In this document: positions 6,049 through 6,711 of the stretch, in pieces | How positions within the stretch are numbered: position 1 is the stretch's first letter | Layout: every line of letters begins with the position of its first letter | NCBI GenBank assembly: GCA_003643935.1 | Contig: QMLJ01000064.1 | Coordinates: 1-6,711, forward strand | Direction: 5' to 3' | Length of the DNA stretch: 6,711 nt | Source: Deltaproteobacteria bacterium | Lineage (GTDB): Bacteria > Desulfobacterota > Desulfomonilia > UBA1062 | Notes under the pieces: model-generated | What the model was told of the DNA's origin: nothing | Databases searched by the model: none | What the model saw: only the letters and a program-made list of their open reading frames with translations | Made by a program: the position numbers and the translations under genes

Positions 6049-6711
6049 GTGCCTAAGACCAAAAGGACCAGGTTTTTGTTTACCGGTATTGTCCAGGGGG
6101 TTGGCTTCCGCCCTTTCATATACAGGCTGGCGCACAGGTATAACTTAAGCGGCTTTGTGCAGAACCGATCGGACGGTGTGGCGGTGGAGGTGGAAGGAGA
6201 GCCATGGGATATAGATGGGTTTCTGGAACACGTTAAAAAAGAACTTCCGCCAGTGGCAAGCATATCAGGAATAACCTCTGAGGAAATTGAGACCACAGGG
6301 GGAAATGAGTTTAGCATCATAACCAGCGAGAAGACAGAAGGTATGCATGTACACATATCCCCTGACATAGCCACATGTGATATGTGTCTAAAAGAGCTCT
6401 TTGACACCGGAGATAGAAGGTTTCGATATCCCTTTATAAATTGCACCAACTGCGGACCCAGGCTGACCATAATAAAAGACATACCGTATGACAGGGAGAA
6501 CACCTCCATGGCGTGTTTCCCGATGTGTAAATCCTGCAAGAAAGAATACAACGATCCGTTAGACAGACGTTTTCATGCCGAGCCCGATGCATGTCCTGAA
6601 TGTGGGCCTCGTCTGTGGCTGCTTGATTCGTCGGGTAGAAGGGTTGATACACCTGATCCGCTGAAAAAAGCCATTGAACTCATATCAGCAGGGCACATAC
6701 TTGCCATAAAA
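6049..6711 (+). CDS. hypF: carbamoyltransferase HypF, N-terminal part (runs off the window)
   Basis: HypF makes the cyanide precursor: it activates carbamoyl phosphate to carbamoyl-adenylate and transfers the group to the C-terminal Cys of HypE. The 221 visible residues begin at a GTG 27 bases after hypD; full proteins have about 750. The acylphosphatase domain (about 7-95) has GIVQGVGFRP at 13-22, with catalytic R21 and N39. A paired zinc-finger region follows: C110-x2-C113-x18-C132-x2-C135 and C160-x2-C163-x18-C182-x2-C185, including the typical EYNDPLDRRFHAEP stretch. The start of the YrdC-like domain (from about 205, ending AGHILAIK) is cut by the window edge. The YrdC remainder and the Kae1-like domain are not visible. 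The truncation is an artefact of the window, since the frame is open to the last base. Lack of a nearby ATG makes it easy to miss. Confidence 0.95.
   Translation, partial: MPKTKRTRFLFTGIVQGVGFRPFIYRLAHRYNLSGFVQNRSDGVAVEVEGEPWDIDGFLEHVKKELPPVASISGITSEEIETTGGNEFSIITSEKTEGMHVHISPDIATCDMCLKELFDTGDRRFRYPFINCTNCGPRLTIIKDIPYDRENTSMACFPMCKSCKKEYNDPLDRRFHAEPDACPECGPRLWLLDSSGRRVDTPDPLKKAIELISAGHILAIK

Noticed and set aside
1231..6652. Many minus-strand open frames opposite the genes.
   Set aside because: They lie opposite well-recognised genes, have no family motifs and look like reverse-strand shadows.
1..6711. A previously undescribed system.
   Set aside because: Every sizeable open frame is a recognised hydrogenase structural or maturation gene; no unexplained gene remains.

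Overview
The window holds a nearly complete operon for a cytoplasmic [NiFe] hydrogenase and its maturation proteins. All genes are on the + strand and no gene before hypF is visibly interrupted. I see no mobile element, CRISPR array, RNA gene or terminator. The host is probably an anaerobic or hydrogen-metabolising prokaryote. A bacterium is more likely than an archaeon, because there are strong Shine-Dalgarno sequences before most genes and -35/-10-like boxes upstream. Arginine is written largely with AGG/AGA and isoleucine often with ATA, a habit common in thermophiles but not proof of one. The taxon cannot be named from this window.

Layout: 1-179 is an AT-rich leader with two promoter-like elements built on a repeated TGGACAA motif. 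Positions 180-4112 encode the four structural subunits in the order beta, gamma, delta, alpha (hydB, hydG, hydD, hydA), each overlapping the next by 4 bases. This is the gene order of the group 3b NADP-linked hydrogenase / sulfhydrogenase of Pyrococcus. After an 82-base gap come a HycI/HybD-type maturation protease (4195-4656), hypC (4713-4946), hypD (4933-6021) and the 5' third or so of hypF (6049 to the window edge). hypF starts with GTG. The protease and hypD also most likely start at GTG codons rather than at the first ATG of their frames.

How they work together (family knowledge plus inference): HydA carries the NiFe site. HydD passes electrons through three predicted [4Fe-4S] clusters, HydB through two, and HydG carries a [2Fe-2S] cluster and FAD that exchange electrons with NAD(P)H. 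HypF starts cyanide ligand synthesis, HypC and HypD build and carry the Fe(CN)2CO unit, and the protease trims the 7-residue tail of HydA once nickel is in place. hypE, hypA and hypB are not in this window. It is a coherent, mostly textbook locus. The points worth a second look are the repeated promoter motif, the start-codon choices, a possible internal promoter before the maturation genes and the shared frame of hypD and hypF.
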